From MED-G78 sp964343355 (GTDB taxonomy: Bacteria; Pseudomonadota; Gammaproteobacteria; Magnimaribacterales; D2472), in NCBI GenBank assembly GCA_964343355.1, contig CAYFJC010000057.1:1-5963 (forward strand): a stretch of 5,963 bases of DNA, written 5' to 3'. The stretch's first letter is position 1; every line of letters begins with the position of its first letter. Made by a program: the position numbers and the translations under genes. Shown here piece by piece: positions 1-5,963 of this stretch. The notes under the pieces were generated by a model, which had not been told where the DNA came from, did not search any database, and was given only the letters and a program-made list of their open reading frames with translations.

Positions 1-2415
1 CTTATTAGAGGAATTGGTTCTTTGAACTTAAATTCTAATCCATTATACGTTGTGGATGGAATTCCTTTAGATGCTGGTGGTGTTGGTGGATCAAGAAGTC
101 CACTAAACGCAATAAACCCTGCTGACATTGAAGCTATAAGTATTTTAAAAGATGCTTCTGCTACAGCAATTTATGGGTCCAGAGCAGCAAATGGTGTGGT
201 GTTGATTACAACAAAAAAAGGTAAGACTGGAGATCTTAAGTTTAATTTTAGTTCAAGGTCATCTTCTTTCACTCCAATTGATTTTGTGGATGTATTAAAT
301 GCTACACAATTTAAATATGCTGTTCAAGCAACAGGAGTCTCAGACTATATATCTAGACTGGGTTCAAACGATACAGATTGGCAAAAAGAAATATATGAAA
401 CAGCTAGAGCTCAAAATAATAGTTTTTCTGTTTCAGGTGGACTTTTAAATATGCCTTTTAGAGCATCTGTCGGATACACTGATCAAGATGGTATACTAAT
501 GGGTGATAATTTTAATAGAATGACAGGTTCATTGAATATTGCTCCATCTTTTTTTGATGGTGATTTAAGAGCCAATGTTAATGTTAGATTTGTAAGAAGT
601 GAAAATGATTTTGCAAATAGAGGGGCTATTGGATCAGCGGTGTTTTTTGATCCAACCAAACCAGTTTTAGGATCTTCTTCAATTTATGGAGGATATTACA
701 CTTGGCTTGATTCTTCTGGAAAAAAACTGGCATTATCACCAACTAACCCACTTGCATTGTTGAACTTAAGTGATGATGAGTCTACAGTAGATAGAATTAT
801 TACCAGTCTAAAATTAGACTATGATCTTCCTGTGGATGGATTAATAGCAACTATAAATACAGGTTATGATAATTCTAAGGGAGAAGGTTTTAGTTCTCAA
901 GATAAAAACATGCCAACTGATGCTGCAGGATTTAATGGAAGTAATAATATGTATTCAAATGAAACAACAAATCTATTGTTTGATGCTTATTTAAATTACG
1001 CTTTAGAATCTGGAAAATCAAATCTTTCTGTAACTGCAGGTCATTCTTATCAAAGTTTTGAATATGACAACTCAAATACAGCTTCGGTTGAATATTTAAA
1101 TCCAGATGGTTCGGTTAACTCTGGTTCTTCAACAAATAATTCATTTATAGATACCTCTAAAAATGTACTACTTTCTTATTTTGGTAGAGTTAATTATTCA
1201 TTTGATGAAAAATATTTACTTACCGCTACTTTAAGGGCAGATGCTTCTTCAAAACTACCTTCTAATGATAGATGGGGACAATTCTTTTCTGCTGCTTTAG
1301 CTTGGAACTTCTACGATGATGGAGTTGATAAATTAAAGTTGAGAGTTGGATTTGGTGAAGTTGGAAATGTAAACGGTTTAGGAGATTATAATTTTTTAAC
1401 TAGATACGTCAGCAGTGATTCTCAAGCTAAATACGGTTTTGGCAATTCGTTTTATTCAACTTATAGACCTGCTCCAATTAATAAAAATTTAAGGTGGGAA
1501 GTTGGACAAACTGCTAATTTTGGGATCGATTTTACATTTTCTGATTTAAAAATAAATGGATCATTTAATGCATATGTTAAAAAAACTAACGATTTAATAG
1601 CTACTGCTGTTGTCGATCCTTTCACGAATTTTGGTACTACTATAGATGCTAATATTGGTGATATGGAAAATAAAGGAATTGAATTACAATTAAATTCTAC
1701 TTTGTATGAATCGGATGATTTAAAATTCGATTTAAGTTATAATATTTCTGTTAATGATAATCAAATTACACGCCTTGATAATGAGCAAAATGTCGGAGGG
1801 ATTGGTTTTGGTGCTTTTTTACAAAGACACGAAACTGGTAAATCTCCATATTCATATTATGTTTATAAACAAATTTATGATCATAAAGGAAGACCTATTG
1901 AGGGTTCATATGCTGATTTAAATGGTGATGGAAGAATTAATAATGACGATAGATATTTTTATAAAGATCCTTATGCGGATGTTCTTATGGGACTTACAGC
2001 ATCTATTACATATAAGAATTTTGATTTTAGCATGGCATCAAGAGCTAGCTTAGGAAATTATAGTTCAAATAGAATGATGGCAGCTTCTGTTGAAAATCAA
2101 ATATGGAATTTAGGAAGATTATCTAATGTTCACACATCTTATCTAGATACTGGATTCTTATATTTTTCAGATAAAAATGGTGTTAGTGATCATCACATTC
2201 AAAATGCTTCCTTTTTTAAATTAGACAATGTTACGTTAGGCTGGACAGTCGATAATGTAATTGATAATAATCCTATGAGATTATATATAAGTGCAGATAA
2301 TCTGCTTACCATTACTGAATATGACGGAATTGATCCTGAAATAACAGGTGGTATAGATAGTAACTTCTATCCAAGATCTAGAGCTGTTGCTCTTGGACTT
2401 GATATTAATTTTTAA
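1..2415 (+). CDS. susC: SusC-like TonB-dependent outer-membrane transporter (5' partial)
   Basis: Family role: a TonB-dependent beta-barrel that imports oligosaccharides across the outer membrane, capped by its SusD partner. The frame is open from base 1, giving 804 visible residues and a TAA stop. Visible residues 3-22 carry the plug motif IRGIGS...PLYVVDGIP, and 50-59 read KDASATAIYG followed by SRAANGVVLITTKKG, a SusC/RagA hallmark. The rest is barrel: NLRWE near nt 1486-1500, then an Asp/Asn-rich DLNGDGRINNDD loop at 1915-1950, and a C-terminal strand ending in Phe (LGLDINF), as expected for outer-membrane insertion. SusC proteins are usually about 1000 residues, so I infer that roughly 200 are missing: signal peptide, carboxypeptidase-regulatory-like domain and the start of the plug. 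The TTG at 22 lies inside the plug motif and is not the start. The stop is 9 nt before susD. Substrate specificity cannot be read from the sequence. Confidence 0.96.
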   Translation, partial: LIRGIGSLNLNSNPLYVVDGIPLDAGGVGGSRSPLNAINPADIEAISILKDASATAIYGSRAANGVVLITTKKGKTGDLKFNFSSRSSSFTPIDFVDVLNATQFKYAVQATGVSDYISRLGSNDTDWQKEIYETARAQNNSFSVSGGLLNMPFRASVGYTDQDGILMGDNFNRMTGSLNIAPSFFDGDLRANVNVRFVRSENDFANRGAIGSAVFFDPTKPVLGSSSIYGGYYTWLDSSGKKLALSPTNPLALLNLSDDESTVDRIITSLKLDYDLPVDGLIATINTGYDNSKGEGFSSQDKNMPTDAAGFNGSNNMYSNETTNLLFDAYLNYALESGKSNLSVTAGHSYQSFEYDNSNTASVEYLNPDGSVNSGSSTNNSFIDTSKNVLLSYFGRVNYSFDEKYLLTATLRADASSKLPSNDRWGQFFSAALAWNFYDDGVDKLKLRVGFGEVGNVNGLGDYNFLTRYVSSDSQAKYGFGNSFYSTYRPAPINKNLRWEVGQTANFGIDFTFSDLKINGSFNAYVKKTNDLIATAVVDPFTNFGTTIDANIGDMENKGIELQLNSTLYESDDLKFDLSYNISVNDNQITRLDNEQNVGGIGFGAFLQRHETGKSPYSYYVYKQIYDHKGRPIEGSYADLNGDGRINNDDRYFYKDPYADVLMGLTASITYKNFDFSMASRASLGNYSSNRMMAASVENQIWNLGRLSNVHTSYLDTGFLYFSDKNGVSDHHIQNASFFKLDNVTLGWTVDNVIDNNPMRLYISADNLLTITEYDGIDPEITGGIDSNFYPRSRAVALGLDINF

Positions 2416-2424
2416 ACTAATATT

Positions 2425-3816
2425 ATGAAAAAAATATTTTATTTATTCACTTTAACATCTTTAATACTAGCATCATGTCATGCTGATTTGGATCAAAACC
2501 CAACTGATCCTGATTTATTCACTGAAATTGATGTTTTTAAAGATGTTGATTCTGCAAAAGGAGCTCTTGCTAAAATATATGCGAGTTTAGCCATCACTGG
2601 TCAATCAGGTCCTGACGGAAATCCTGATATTGATCCTAGTTTGATTGATGAAGGNNNNNNNNNNNNNNNNNNNNNNNNNNNNNNNNNNNNNNNNNNNNNN
2701 NNNNNNNNNNNNNNNNNNNNNNNNNNNNNNNNNNNNNNNNNNNNNNNNNNNNNNTCTGAACTGCCAGAGCAAAGTAATAGACAAGAGATTTTCACTTTTA
2801 TTGAAACAGAGCTTAATGAGCTTAGTACATTGTTAGCAGATACTAGGTCTAATGAATATGGAAGAGTTGATAAAGTAGCTGCTTGGGCATTACTTTCTAG
2901 ACTATATTTAAATGCTCCGGTATATATTGGTTCTGACATGAGTTCACAGGTTATAACTAACGCTGAAAAGGTTATTTCAAGTTCATATTCTTTAAATACA
3001 AGTGACGGTAATGGTAATGGTTCTGCATATGATGAACTATTTCTTGCTGACAACAATACAAATGGAGCTCAAAATGAGTTCATATTTGTTGTTCAATTTG
3101 ATGGATTGAATAGTCAATCATGGGGTGGAGGAACTTTTATGGTTCATGCTCCAATTGGTGGCTCAATGGATCCTTCAATTTTTGGTGTCAATGGAGGATG
3201 GGGTGGATTAAGAACAACTAAAGCTTTGGTTGATAAATTCGAATATTCTATTACATCTTCAGATGGTGATGGTAACCCAATTGCATGGTCAGATTCCAGA
3301 GCAATGTTTCACACCGATGGTCAAAATTATGAGATGGAAAAGGTTGCTCCCTTTAAGGAAGGTTACGGAGTTACTAAATTTAGAAATGTAGATGTAACTG
3401 GAGCTGCTGGTTCTGATTCATCAGGAAATCATGTAGATACAGATTTATCAATAATTAGATTAGCGGAAGTTTATCTAAATTATGTTGAAGCTTCAGTAAA
3501 AGGAGGAGGAGGTAGTTCAGCTACCGCTACAGACCTTATTAATCAATTAAGATCTAGAGCAGGTGCTCCAACTATTACTAGCTCTGATTTAACATCTGAC
3601 TTTGTTTTAGACGAAAGATCAAGAGAATTGTATTGGGAAGGACAAAGAAGATCAGATTTAATTAGACATAATAAATTTGTCACATCAAACTACATGTGGC
3701 CTTTTAAAGCAGGAGCCGCCCAAGGTAAAGCCTCTGACGATTACAGAAGAATTTTTCCTATTCCAGAAGCTGTGCTTCTAGTGAATACTAACTTAACTCA
3801 AAATCCAAATTATTAA
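2425..3816 (+). CDS. susD: SusD/RagB-family glycan-binding lipoprotein (contains assembly gap)
   Basis: Family role: a surface lipoprotein that forms the lid of the SusC transporter and binds glycan. The start is a lipoprotein signal peptide (MKKIFYLF...) with lipobox LASC, lipidated Cys18, then the typical LDQNPTDPDLF. The gap follows IDEG at residues 74-77; the last of these codons is GGN, so Gly is certain. After the gap come LPEQSNRQEIF, the GGWGGLRTT segment, LINQLRSRAG, LDERSRELYWEGQRRSDLIRH and a C-terminal FPIPEAVL...LTQNPNY, all characteristic of the C-terminal SusD/RagB domain. Only 429 residues are fully readable, against roughly 500-570 for the family. The N-run stands for 33 codons, so the nominal length of 463 is probably too short. 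The ATG lies 9 nt after the susC stop, in the same frame, with no Shine-Dalgarno; susE follows after 2 nt. Family assignment is secure; the ligand is unknown. Confidence 0.95.
   Translation: MKKIFYLFTLTSLILASCHADLDQNPTDPDLFTEIDVFKDVDSAKGALAKIYASLAITGQSGPDGNPDIDPSLIDEXXXXXXXXXXXXXXXXXXXXXXXXXXXXXXXXXXSELPEQSNRQEIFTFIETELNELSTLLADTRSNEYGRVDKVAAWALLSRLYLNAPVYIGSDMSSQVITNAEKVISSSYSLNTSDGNGNGSAYDELFLADNNTNGAQNEFIFVVQFDGLNSQSWGGGTFMVHAPIGGSMDPSIFGVNGGWGGLRTTKALVDKFEYSITSSDGDGNPIAWSDSRAMFHTDGQNYEMEKVAPFKEGYGVTKFRNVDVTGAAGSDSSGNHVDTDLSIIRLAEVYLNYVEASVKGGGGSSATATDLINQLRSRAGAPTITSSDLTSDFVLDERSRELYWEGQRRSDLIRHNKFVTSNYMWPFKAGAAQGKASDDYRRIFPIPEAVLLVNTNLTQNPNY
2655..2754. other. assembly gap: 100 N inside susD
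   Basis: Exactly 100 undetermined bases, a customary placeholder for a scaffold gap of unknown length. Both flanks are SusD-like and in the expected order and orientation, so the join is plausible. The reading frame continues across it, but that happens by chance one time in three and does not prove the length. The true missing sequence should encode the helical segment between IDEG and LPEQ. Confidence 0.97.
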
Positions 3817-3818
3817 TT

Positions 3819-4949
3819 ATGAAAACTATATTAAAATTTAGTAAACTATTAATATTTACATTTTTAATTGTAAATATCTCTTCTTGTGAAAAAGAAGATT
3901 ATTTAATCTTTACTGCTATAAATCAGAAAGAGGTTAAATTTCAAAATGAATTTCAAGATGTTTATAAAATATCACAACAAACATCTAATAATATTTCAGA
4001 ACGTTTAGTTTGGAATGCTCCTGACTTTGATGCGCCAACTACTGTAACTTATGTTGTTGATATTTCAACTAAGAGTGATTTTTCAACTGTCGATATGAGT
4101 TCTGGAGATACTTCGAATAACCATTTAGGATTAAAAGTAAGCTCAATGCTTGAATTTGCTGAAACTTTAGGTTTAGACGATGATCCTAATACAACTTTTA
4201 GTGATGGTTCTCCAAACAATACAGGAATGGTTTATGCAAGAGTAACTGCTTATGCAGGTACTTCATCCTCTGGTGCTAATCAATCTTCTACAGTTTCAAA
4301 AACTGCATCAATGACTATTGAAGTATTAGAGAATGTAGGAGCTTGTACAGCTTCAGCTTTGAGTAATTGGGGACTTGTTGGAAGTGCTGTTAATGGATGG
4401 GGAGGAACAAACAGAGGTTTTTCTGCTGGAAATGATGTTCCATTTTTAAGTAATGGACAAGATGGAATGTTCAGAGCTGTTACCACTTTATATGATGGTG
4501 AATTTAAAATCCGTGAAGACAACGCTTGGGGTGTTAATTATGGTGATAATGGTGCTGACGGTACATTAGAACAAAATGGAGCTAATATTGCTATTTCTGC
4601 TGGTCATTATGTCATTGACTTTGATGCTGTTAATTTTACTATAACTATAACACCTGCTGGAACTGTATGGGGTGTAGTTGGTAGTGCAACTTTGAACGGT
4701 TGGGGAGCAGCTGAAGATGTAAAATTAATGCCAGATCCTTGTAATGATGGTGTCTATATAGTTAAAGACGTAGTTTTAATTGATGGAGAATTGAAGTTTA
4801 GACAAGATGATGCATGGGGCGTAAATGTTGGAGATAATGGAGCTGATGGTACTTATGAAGCTAATGGAGCTAATATAGCTGTTACAGCTGGAACTTACGA
4901 TATGACCCTGGATACTGTTAATAGCACATATACTTTAACTGTTAAATAA
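3819..4949 (+). CDS. susE: SusE-like outer-membrane lipoprotein with two tandem C-terminal binding modules
   Basis: Predicted surface glycan-binding lipoprotein, 376 residues, no enzymatic motif. The signal peptide ends in lipobox ISSC with lipidated Cys23, followed by E-K-E-D; K25-E26-D27 fits the K-(D/E)2 lipoprotein export signal described in Capnocytophaga, consistent with surface display. Residues about 24-170 resemble the SusE N-terminal Ig/FN3-like domain (LVWNAPDFDAP...VTYVVDIST). Two modules follow: residues 184-283, opening WGLVGSAVNGWG, and 284-376, opening WGVVGSATLNGWG, each with a DxAWGVNxGDNGADGT loop. One Ig-like domain plus two binding modules at about 380-390 residues is the architecture known for Bacteroides thetaiotaomicron SusE; SusF has three. 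The start is 2 nt after the susD stop, so it is co-transcribed and possibly translationally coupled. The terminator at 4967-5005 follows. The ligand is unknown: SusE of B. theta binds starch, but the neighbouring enzyme here is not an amylase. Confidence 0.88.
   Translation: MKTILKFSKLLIFTFLIVNISSCEKEDYLIFTAINQKEVKFQNEFQDVYKISQQTSNNISERLVWNAPDFDAPTTVTYVVDISTKSDFSTVDMSSGDTSNNHLGLKVSSMLEFAETLGLDDDPNTTFSDGSPNNTGMVYARVTAYAGTSSSGANQSSTVSKTASMTIEVLENVGACTASALSNWGLVGSAVNGWGGTNRGFSAGNDVPFLSNGQDGMFRAVTTLYDGEFKIREDNAWGVNYGDNGADGTLEQNGANIAISAGHYVIDFDAVNFTITITPAGTVWGVVGSATLNGWGAAEDVKLMPDPCNDGVYIVKDVVLIDGELKFRQDDAWGVNVGDNGADGTYEANGANIAVTAGTYDMTLDTVNSTYTLTVK
4368..4667 (+). repeat. SusE binding module 1 (tandem protein repeat unit 1)
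   Basis: Encodes residues 184-283 of the SusE-like protein. It opens with WGLVGSAVNGWG and contains a conserved 37-codon core at 4494-4604 (residues 226-262) with W237 in DNAWGVNYGDNGADGT. The first Trp of this unit and that of the next are exactly 100 codons apart. It resembles the carbohydrate-binding modules of SusE/SusF proteins; which aromatic residues contact sugar is not known here. Confidence 0.85.
4668..4946 (+). repeat. SusE binding module 2 (tandem protein repeat unit 2)
   Basis: Encodes residues 284-376, ending at the C-terminus. It opens with WGVVGSATLNGWG; its core lies at 4782-4892 (residues 322-358) with W333 in DDAWGVNVGDNGADGT. Aligned by hand without gaps to the core of module 1, 28 of 37 residues are identical. 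The first half of the module is less conserved and 4 residues shorter than in module 1. Confidence 0.85.
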
Positions 4950-5019
4950 GTTTTTTTTGATTAATTAAAAAAATGGGTTATCAACTTGATAATCCATTTT
5001 TTTTTATTCATTTTAGAGT
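4950..5019 (+). other. susE-GH43 intergenic region
   Basis: 70 nt, extremely A/T-rich: a T8 tract (4951-4958), a TTAATTAA palindrome (4961-4968), the terminator hairpin, and a 14-nt leader before the GH43 ATG. I find no Shine-Dalgarno and no clear Bacteroidota promoter (TTG at -33 with TAnnTTTG at -7). The leader is A/T-rich with no secondary structure of its own, which suits Bacteroidota translation initiation. Confidence 0.7.
4967..5005 (+). terminator. hairpin with flanking A- and T-tracts, rho-independent terminator (possibly bidirectional)
   Basis: An A7 tract, then TGG-G-TTATCA, loop ACT, TGATAA-T-CCA, then a T9 tract at 4997-5005. The stem is nine Watson-Crick pairs plus one G-T wobble, and the A- and T-tracts can extend it. 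The T-tract directly after the stem is the standard intrinsic-terminator layout, and the A-tract would give the same signal on the minus strand. It closes the susC-susD-susE unit 17 nt after the susE stop and ends 14 nt before the GH43 start codon. It could also stabilise the 3' end of the upstream mRNA, with partial read-through into the enzyme gene. Confidence 0.85.
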
Positions 5020-5963
5020 ATGAAACCTTTTATATATACTTTTTTTATTTTTTTATTTTTCTTAAATAATAATTATTCTCAAGACACTTTTGTTAATCCC
5101 ATAATTAATGGTGGCTATCCAGATCCTTCGATCATAAGAGTTGATGATGACTTTTATATAGTTAACTCATCTTTCGAATATTTTCCGGCACTCCCTATTC
5201 ATCACAGTAAGGATTTAGTTAATTGGGAATTAATTGGTTATGGAATTGATAGGCCAAGTCAAGCTCTTGATAAAGTAAATTTATACGATGTTCAACAGCA
5301 AGGCGGCATACATGCTCCTTCAATACGCTATCATGACGGACTTTTTTACATAGTTGTAACAAACGTGTATTCTCCTGAAGATAAAACTAAACCTACTGAA
5401 ATGGTTAATTTCATATTGACTGCAAAAAATCCTGCTGGTCCTTGGTCAGAGCCCCATGTAATTGAAGGGGCTCCAGGAATTGACCCAGATATATTTTTTG
5501 ATGACAATGGTAAAGTTTGGTTTATAGGTACACACCATCCTGGAAATCCAAATCAAAATGGAATTGGTGAAATATGGATTCAGGAGTTAAATTTAGAAAA
5601 TTGGGAATTATTTGGACCGAGACACTCGATATGGACTGGTGCCTGTGGTGGATGTTGTGTTGAGGGTCCTCACATTTATAAGCAATATGACAGGTATTAT
5701 TTAATGGTAGCAGAAGGAGGGACTTCATACAATCATGCAGTAATGATAGCATCTAGTGATAATATTGAAGGTCCTTATGATTCAAATCCTAAAAACCCAA
5801 TATTAACATCAAGACATTTATCTAATAGTAATTGGGTACACAGTACCGGTCACGCTGATTTAGTACAGTTAAAGGATGGCCGTTGGTATATGGTTTCTTT
5901 AGGTATAAGAAATGAAATGGATGCAACCAGTAATATGGGAAGAGAAACTCATTTAATGCCAGT
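5020..5963 (+). CDS. exported glycoside hydrolase family 43 enzyme, beta-xylosidase/arabinofuranosidase type (3' partial)
   Basis: GH43 enzymes are inverting five-bladed beta-propeller hydrolases, commonly beta-xylosidases, alpha-L-arabinofuranosidases or arabinanases. 314 codons are visible. ATG is the only possible start upstream of the signal peptide, because an in-frame TAG lies two codons before it. The signal peptide (MKPFIYTFFIFLFFLNNNYS, cleavage likely before Q21) has no lipobox Cys, so the product is probably periplasmic or secreted. The catalytic triad is complete by motif: base Asp35 in YPDPSII, pKa-modulating Asp155 in GIDPDIFFDD, acid Glu215 in VEGPHIYK. Also seen are HAPSIRY (98-104), AEGGTSYNHAV and GHADLV with His278. 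Three cysteines, 209, 212 and 213, the only ones visible, lie just before Glu215. The window cuts the gene after GRETHLMP, so the end of the propeller and any C-terminal beta-sandwich domain are unseen. Family assignment is strong; exact activity and GH43 subfamily are not determined. Confidence 0.93.
   Translation, partial: MKPFIYTFFIFLFFLNNNYSQDTFVNPIINGGYPDPSIIRVDDDFYIVNSSFEYFPALPIHHSKDLVNWELIGYGIDRPSQALDKVNLYDVQQQGGIHAPSIRYHDGLFYIVVTNVYSPEDKTKPTEMVNFILTAKNPAGPWSEPHVIEGAPGIDPDIFFDDNGKVWFIGTHHPGNPNQNGIGEIWIQELNLENWELFGPRHSIWTGACGGCCVEGPHIYKQYDRYYLMVAEGGTSYNHAVMIASSDNIEGPYDSNPKNPILTSRHLSNSNWVHSTGHADLVQLKDGRWYMVSLGIRNEMDATSNMGRETHLMP

Noticed and set aside
22..24. TTG as the start codon of the SusC-like gene
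   Set aside because: It lies inside the conserved plug motif (IRGIGSLN...PLYVVDG) and the frame is open back to base 1, so the gene is cut by the window edge.
2413..2427. susC and susD as one fused or read-through reading frame, since they share a frame
   Set aside because: A clear TAA plus three codons separates them, and susD begins with its own lipoprotein signal peptide; this is ordinary tight operon spacing.
2655..2754. Treating the N-run as low complexity or a mobile insertion
   Set aside because: The bases are undetermined and exactly 100 in number, which is an assembly convention; nothing biological can be read from it.
2645..2836. Short plus-strand open frame beginning just before the gap
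   Set aside because: It is out of frame with susD and more than half of it is undetermined; the in-frame SusD motifs on both sides explain the DNA.
2601..3056. Minus-strand open frame spanning the N gap
   Set aside because: It runs antisense to susD, its protein has no recognisable motif, and it is open partly because the N-run contains no stops.
4280..4522. Minus-strand open frame inside susE
   Set aside because: It is antisense to the well-supported SusE reading frame, with no start context or family resemblance.
4957..5019. Possible Bacteroidota promoter for the GH43 gene
   Set aside because: TTG triplets occur at 4957-4959 and 4986-4988, but no TAnnTTTG element lies about 20 nt downstream; the A/T-rich matches are no better than chance.
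5522..5752. Minus-strand open frame inside the GH43 gene
   Set aside because: It overlaps the strand encoding the GH43 acid motif and is explained as a shadow of that gene.

Overview
The window is a piece of a polysaccharide utilization locus (PUL) from a Bacteroidota genome. A flavobacterium, perhaps marine, is my best guess. The reasons are the gene order susC-susD-susE-glycosidase on one strand, visibly AT-rich DNA with A/T-rich codon use, no Shine-Dalgarno sequence before the starts, and lipoprotein signals of the Bacteroidota type. Both ends are cut: the first gene lacks its 5' end and the last lacks its 3' end. A run of exactly 100 N inside the second gene indicates a draft or metagenomic scaffold.

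Layout: 1-2415, SusC-like TonB-dependent outer-membrane transporter (5' partial). 2425-3816, SusD-like glycan-binding lipoprotein, interrupted by the N-run at 2655-2754. 3819-4949, SusE-like surface lipoprotein with two tandem C-terminal binding modules. 4950-5019, a short intergenic region that holds one strong hairpin with a T-tract (terminator). 5020-5963, secreted glycoside hydrolase family 43 (GH43) enzyme (3' partial). The only non-coding stretches are 9, 2 and 70 nt, and I see no RNA gene, insertion sequence or CRISPR array.

How they fit together: SusD and SusE would capture a glycan at the cell surface, SusC would import oligosaccharides using TonB energy, and the exported GH43 (beta-xylosidase / alpha-L-arabinofuranosidase type) would trim them. 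This division of labour is established for the Sus paradigm; the substrate here (xylan, arabinoxylan or arabinan) is inferred only from the GH43. susC, susD and susE are packed as one transcription unit. The terminator then lies only 14 nt before the GH43 start, so the enzyme gene depends on read-through or on a promoter at or upstream of the hairpin.

I do not see a previously undescribed system. The points most worth a second look are the terminator-GH43 geometry, the collapsed gap in susD, the SusE-type architecture paired with a GH43, and a cysteine cluster beside the GH43 catalytic acid.
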